From Dehalococcoidia bacterium (GTDB lineage Bacteria; Chloroflexota; Dehalococcoidia; JACVQG01): a DNA stretch of 8,439 nucleotides. This document shows positions 6,367 through 8,439 of this stretch, piece after piece. Made by a program: the position numbers and the translations under genes. Location of the stretch: assembly GCA_015661045.1 (NCBI GenBank), contig JACVQG010000033.1, forward strand, positions 1-8,439. The letters run 5' to 3'. Every line of letters begins with the position of its first letter. Position 1 is the first letter of the stretch. Under the pieces are notes generated by a model. The model was not told where the DNA came from and ran no database searches. It worked only from the letters and a program-made list of their open reading frames with translations.

Positions 6367-7494
6367 TTACACAAGTGCCGGCTGTAGCATCTCCAGGAAA
6401 CTCTCCAGTCTGGTTTGGTACGCACCCAGCGGCCACACAATATCCATCTCGATATGGAGGCTGGGGATGCCGAGTTCCTTCATGAGTATTTCCTTAATCG
6501 GCGGGATATCGAACTCGTGCGGGTCGCAGAATTTCTGCTGAATGAGGATAGCGCCCTGAGCACGGAAGTCTTTTGCCAGCTTCGGGATATGCTTGAAACG
6601 CCTGCGTTCCTGAGTGATGTCCTTAGCCGGGCAGGCGGGGCGGTTCAGATAGCGGCTGGCGATGGCCGAAAGCCTGTCCTCCTTGGGCATAACATAGTTC
6701 CAGAAGTAGCGACTACCCGTGCAGTGGTCGTCAATAACTACGGTTGCCCCAAGGGACTCGATAAGCCGCACAAACTCGGTATCATCATTCTCGCTGCCCA
6801 GAATCATCAGGCGGATACCCGGGTCCTTGCGTTCCTTCTTCGTCGAAAATTCATGATAGGCGGACTTGAGCCAGACATTGTGCTCAGCCTTATCCGCGAG
6901 CTGGCTTGAGACCACCATCTCCATGCACTCGGCGCCGCTCACCGGAGGAAAGTCGTCCTTTCTCAGGTCGTAGATCTGCCTCAGATAACGGCGATTGGTA
7001 TTGTACACATTAATAGATTTGTCCAGGTCATCATCGGTAATCGGTTTTTTAGTCCATTCCTCCAGCGAAGCTTTAAATTTGGTAAGCTGCTTCACCCAGA
7101 AAGGCTTGGCAGCCGCATGGTGGCCGATAGTCGGCACATACAGGTAGTAGCTGTATTCCAGAGGCACATGAGTTTTCCAGCTTGCAAATGTCTGCCGGAT
7201 GTGAAGACATGAGAATGGGCCGATAATGCCATCCAGGTAGTCGTACTTACCCGAAAGCCCCTGGGCCAGGCAGTCCCGGCAGAGCGGGCAATACATACTG
7301 GATATATGCCGCTCAGCCATCTCCTGGGGCTCATGACTACCCAGGATGCGCACCGGCAGGATACCTGCGGCATAGACTATCTCTTCGGGTAGCCAGGTGC
7401 AAAAGTAACCTATAACCTTGCCACCTGTCCGCGCCTTCCACTGCCGGGCGTATTTATGTCGGTCGGCAATCACATTCTGGAAACTGGTCGTCAT
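6367..7494 (-). CDS. Benzoyl-CoA reductase subunit C-like / 2-hydroxyacyl-CoA dehydratase family protein
   Basis: A 375-residue protein starting at ATG 7494, with AGGGAG eight bases upstream. It follows the BcrC/BadD/BzdN pattern throughout: ARQWKARTGGKVIGYFCTWL then PEEIVYAAGILPVRILG at residues 16-52, ITDDDLDKSINVYNTNRR (152-169), and KFCDPHEFDIPPIKE (321-335). By alignment from memory with class I BcrC, the cluster ligands should be Cys69 (SSMYCPLCRDC), Cys96 (GPFSCLHIR) and Cys323. Cys72 and Cys75 are additional and give an unusual C-x2-C-x2-C group. With the BcrB-like partner it would form the catalytic heterodimer, which needs electrons from a separate ATP-hydrolysing activase (BcrA/BcrD or HgdC type). 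No activase gene lies between here and 3738 on this strand. The protein is cytosolic and oxygen-sensitive by family. Membership is secure; whether the substrate is benzoyl-CoA is not. Confidence 0.88.
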   Translation of the reverse strand: MTTSFQNVIADRHKYARQWKARTGGKVIGYFCTWLPEEIVYAAGILPVRILGSHEPQEMAERHISSMYCPLCRDCLAQGLSGKYDYLDGIIGPFSCLHIRQTFASWKTHVPLEYSYYLYVPTIGHHAAAKPFWVKQLTKFKASLEEWTKKPITDDDLDKSINVYNTNRRYLRQIYDLRKDDFPPVSGAECMEMVVSSQLADKAEHNVWLKSAYHEFSTKKERKDPGIRLMILGSENDDTEFVRLIESLGATVVIDDHCTGSRYFWNYVMPKEDRLSAIASRYLNRPACPAKDITQERRRFKHIPKLAKDFRAQGAILIQQKFCDPHEFDIPPIKEILMKELGIPSLHIEMDIVWPLGAYQTRLESFLEMLQPALV

Positions 7495-7524
7495 TTTAGA
7501 AGCTCCCTGTTATAATTAATGGCT

Positions 7525-7554
7525 TTTATAGATTGAGGATAATCCAGATGTCCT
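7525..7554 (-). promoter_or_regulatory. Predicted promoter of the reductase operon
   Basis: Reading the minus strand, AGGACA (7554-7549, four of six to TTGACA) is followed after 18 bases by TATAAA (7530-7525, five of six to TATAAT). A start near 7518 would leave a leader of about 25 bases containing the AGGGAG ribosome binding site at 7508-7503. A second -10-like sequence (TTATAA) lies closer to the gene but would start transcription almost at the ribosome binding site. Confidence 0.4.
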
Positions 7555-7624
7555 TGATAACAAGAAAACATCATTTATATTTTACCACATTGCCATTGGT
7601 TGTTAAATCACAGATGAACGGGGC

Positions 7625-7653
7625 TTGTCTGGTAGTGCCACCTGGTGTAGAAT
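7625..7653 (+). promoter_or_regulatory. Predicted promoter and possible operator of the RHH/VapC operon
   Basis: TTGTCT at 7625-7630 (four of six to TTGACA), a spacer of exactly 17 bases, and TAGAAT at 7648-7653 (five of six to TATAAT). Transcription would start near 7660, leaving a 24-base leader with AGGAGG. The small palindrome CACCTGGTG (7639-7647) fills the end of the spacer, where a ribbon-helix-helix repressor could block RNA polymerase. The operator role is inferred. Confidence 0.5.
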
Positions 7654-7683
7654 AAATGGAGAGCATAACAGGAGGGATATAAA

Positions 7684-7929
7684 GTGGCGAAGGTTAATGT
7701 TTCTTTGCCCGGGGCGCTGCTGGAGAAGCTCGATGAGGCAGCCAGGGAGACACATACCAGCCGCAGCGCCTTCCTCGCCGAGGCTGTGGAGCGCTATTTA
7801 AAGGAGATGGAAGAGGAAAAATTAAAAGAGCAGCGGCGTAAGGCGGCTGCGTCTATTCGAGAAATTGCCAAACTAATAGGTCCATGGGACGGGACTAAGG
7901 AGATACTCAAATCGCGCGACTCACATTAG
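7684..7929 (+). CDS. vapB: Ribbon-helix-helix (CopG/RHH) antitoxin, VapB role
   Basis: An 81-residue protein starting at GTG 7684, eight bases after a strong AGGAGG. Residues 3-40 are a classic ribbon-helix-helix: strand KVNVSLP that would lie in the DNA major groove, helix ALLEKLDEAARET, the turn HTSRSAF, and helix LAEAVERYLKEME. RHH dimers bind operators and repress their own transcription. The charged middle (EEEKLKEQRRKAAASIRE) and the end (IGPWDGTKEILKSRD) form the toxin-contacting tail usual in this class. The stop TAG shares one base with the GTG start of the PIN toxin, so the two are translationally coupled. Length and composition are normal and the gene looks intact. Confidence 0.88.
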   Translation: MAKVNVSLPGALLEKLDEAARETHTSRSAFLAEAVERYLKEMEEEKLKEQRRKAAASIREIAKLIGPWDGTKEILKSRDSH

Positions 7930-8351
7930 TGCTGGACGCCTCGGTTCTTGTCAAGTGGTTTTCCACCACTGGTGAAGCCAACGTTGCCGAAGCCGTTGAC
8001 ATTATGGAACGTCACGCCGAAGGTGACTTAGTTGTGGCGGTGCCGGATCTGGCTTACTACGAAGTTGCCAATGCCCTTACGGGGAAGAAAGTGCTTACCA
8101 TACAAACAGTTAATTTAGCTATGCGCGATTTGTTCGATTTTAAACTCCAGACCATCGCTATAGACGCTGAACTTATGGTAGAAGCAGTCAAACGAGCCCG
8201 GGAATTCAAGATAACCATATATGATGCTTCGTACATTGCTGTAGCTGAAAAATGCAATTGCCCCCTGGTTACGGCCAACCCCCGGCACCAGGGATTGGCA
8301 GTTGGCTGCCAGGTAATCCCCCTGGAGCGGTGGGGGAAGAGGGCTGGATGA
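7929..8351 (+). CDS. vapC: VapC-type PIN-domain ribonuclease toxin (intact)
   Basis: A 140-residue PIN-domain protein read from GTG 7929, which overlaps the last base of the antitoxin stop. Starting here gives MLDASVLVKWF, the exact N-terminal form of the family. Active-site acids are Asp3 (LDAS), Glu45 (YYEVANAL) and Asp99 (YDASYIAVAEKC); the fourth position, usually Asp in the TAD-type motif, is Asn117 in LVTANPR, a variant also met in other PIN toxins. Members cleave RNA, frequently tRNA or rRNA loops, with Mg or Mn, and are held inactive by the partner antitoxin. It belongs to a PIN subgroup (DASVxVKWF) different from the frameshifted VapC at 3228-3637, so the two modules were acquired separately rather than duplicated. 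RNA target unknown. Confidence 0.9.
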   Translation: MLDASVLVKWFSTTGEANVAEAVDIMERHAEGDLVVAVPDLAYYEVANALTGKKVLTIQTVNLAMRDLFDFKLQTIAIDAELMVEAVKRAREFKITIYDASYIAVAEKCNCPLVTANPRHQGLAVGCQVIPLERWGKRAG

Positions 8352-8439
8352 ATTCGTTTATCATGGGTGGTTTATTACTGCGACAAATTTTAGCTACACT
8401 TTTTAGCGGTTTGTATTACTTACGCAATATCATTATACT
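8348..8439 (+). CDS. Possible start of a small hydrophobic protein (partial, runs off right edge)
   Basis: ATG 8348 overlaps the TGA of vapC (ATGA), and GGGGAAGAGGG lies just upstream. The frame stays open to the window end and reads MNSFIMGGLLLRQILATLFS and on through a hydrophobic stretch, which could be a membrane helix. The sequence is more A/T-rich than the neighbouring genes, and 30 codons are too few to be sure; an A/T-rich intergenic region with a chance frame is equally possible. Confidence 0.25.
   Translation, partial: MNSFIMGGLLLRQILATLFSGLYYLRNIII

Larger units (their letters stand above)
7495..7683. other. Divergent intergenic region between the BcrC-like gene and the RHH antitoxin
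   Basis: These 189 bases carry outward-facing promoter candidates for both flanking units, listed separately. The middle (about 7556-7620) is A/T-rich (for example ATTTATATTTTACC) and holds no recognisable gene. Confidence 0.7.

Noticed and set aside
6216..6440. 74-codon minus-strand frame between the two reductase genes
   Set aside because: Its sequence is mainly the translated inverted-repeat element plus the out-of-frame end of the BcrC-like gene.
1..8439. CRISPR array, tRNA or rRNA genes
   Set aside because: No regularly spaced direct repeats, cloverleaf-type sequences or ribosomal RNA signature segments were seen on either strand.

Overview
The window looks like bacterial chromosome from an anaerobe. 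Base composition is mixed (about half G+C). Most genes have clear Shine-Dalgarno sequences (GGAGG/AAGGAG type), GTG starts are common, and three bacterial-type -35/-10 pairs can be read. Enzymes of the benzoyl-CoA reductase / 2-hydroxyacyl-CoA dehydratase family are oxygen-sensitive and point to strict anaerobes (for example Chloroflexota, syntrophic or sulfate-reducing deltaproteobacterial lineages, or Firmicutes). The sequence alone does not decide the phylum. No RNA gene, CRISPR array or complete insertion sequence was found.

Layout. (1) Positions 1-2738, minus strand: one long open frame that runs off the left edge. It encodes a protein of more than 912 residues with an N-terminal SEC-C zinc motif, an internal segment resembling the MbcA/ParS/Xre toxin-binding domain, and a helical HEAT-like C-terminal half. 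(2) 2739-2925: divergent intergenic region with a good promoter and a palindrome at the expected transcription start. (3) 2926-3637, plus strand: Phd/YefM-type antitoxin followed by a VapC-type PIN toxin broken by a one-base frameshift. (4) 3638-3737: short convergent region with a hairpin. (5) 3738-4468, minus strand: two coupled genes, an unknown 92-residue protein and a 151-residue NucS/DUF91-like PD-(D/E)XK nuclease. (6) 4537-7494, minus strand: a likely operon of a BcrC-like subunit, a 90-bp inverted-repeat element, a BcrB-like subunit, and a small MNT-type nucleotidyltransferase 11 bases downstream. (7) 7495-7683: divergent regulatory region. (8) 7684-8351, plus strand: ribbon-helix-helix antitoxin and intact VapC toxin, possibly followed by the start of a small hydrophobic protein at the right edge.

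How the parts relate. The metabolic core is the BcrC/BcrB-like pair. These proteins normally form an iron-sulfur heterodimer that performs a difficult reduction or dehydration on a CoA thioester, after electron injection by an ATP-driven ASKHA activase. No activase gene is in the window; its usual downstream place is taken by the nucleotidyltransferase. Around this core are small modules of toxin-antitoxin or nuclease type: Phd/VapC, the 92-aa protein with the NucS-like protein, the lone nucleotidyltransferase, and RHH/VapC. This gives the segment an accessory-region character. The best candidates for something not yet described are the coupled 92-aa/NucS-like pair, the orphan reductase pair with its attached nucleotidyltransferase, and the large SEC-C/MbcA-like/HEAT protein.
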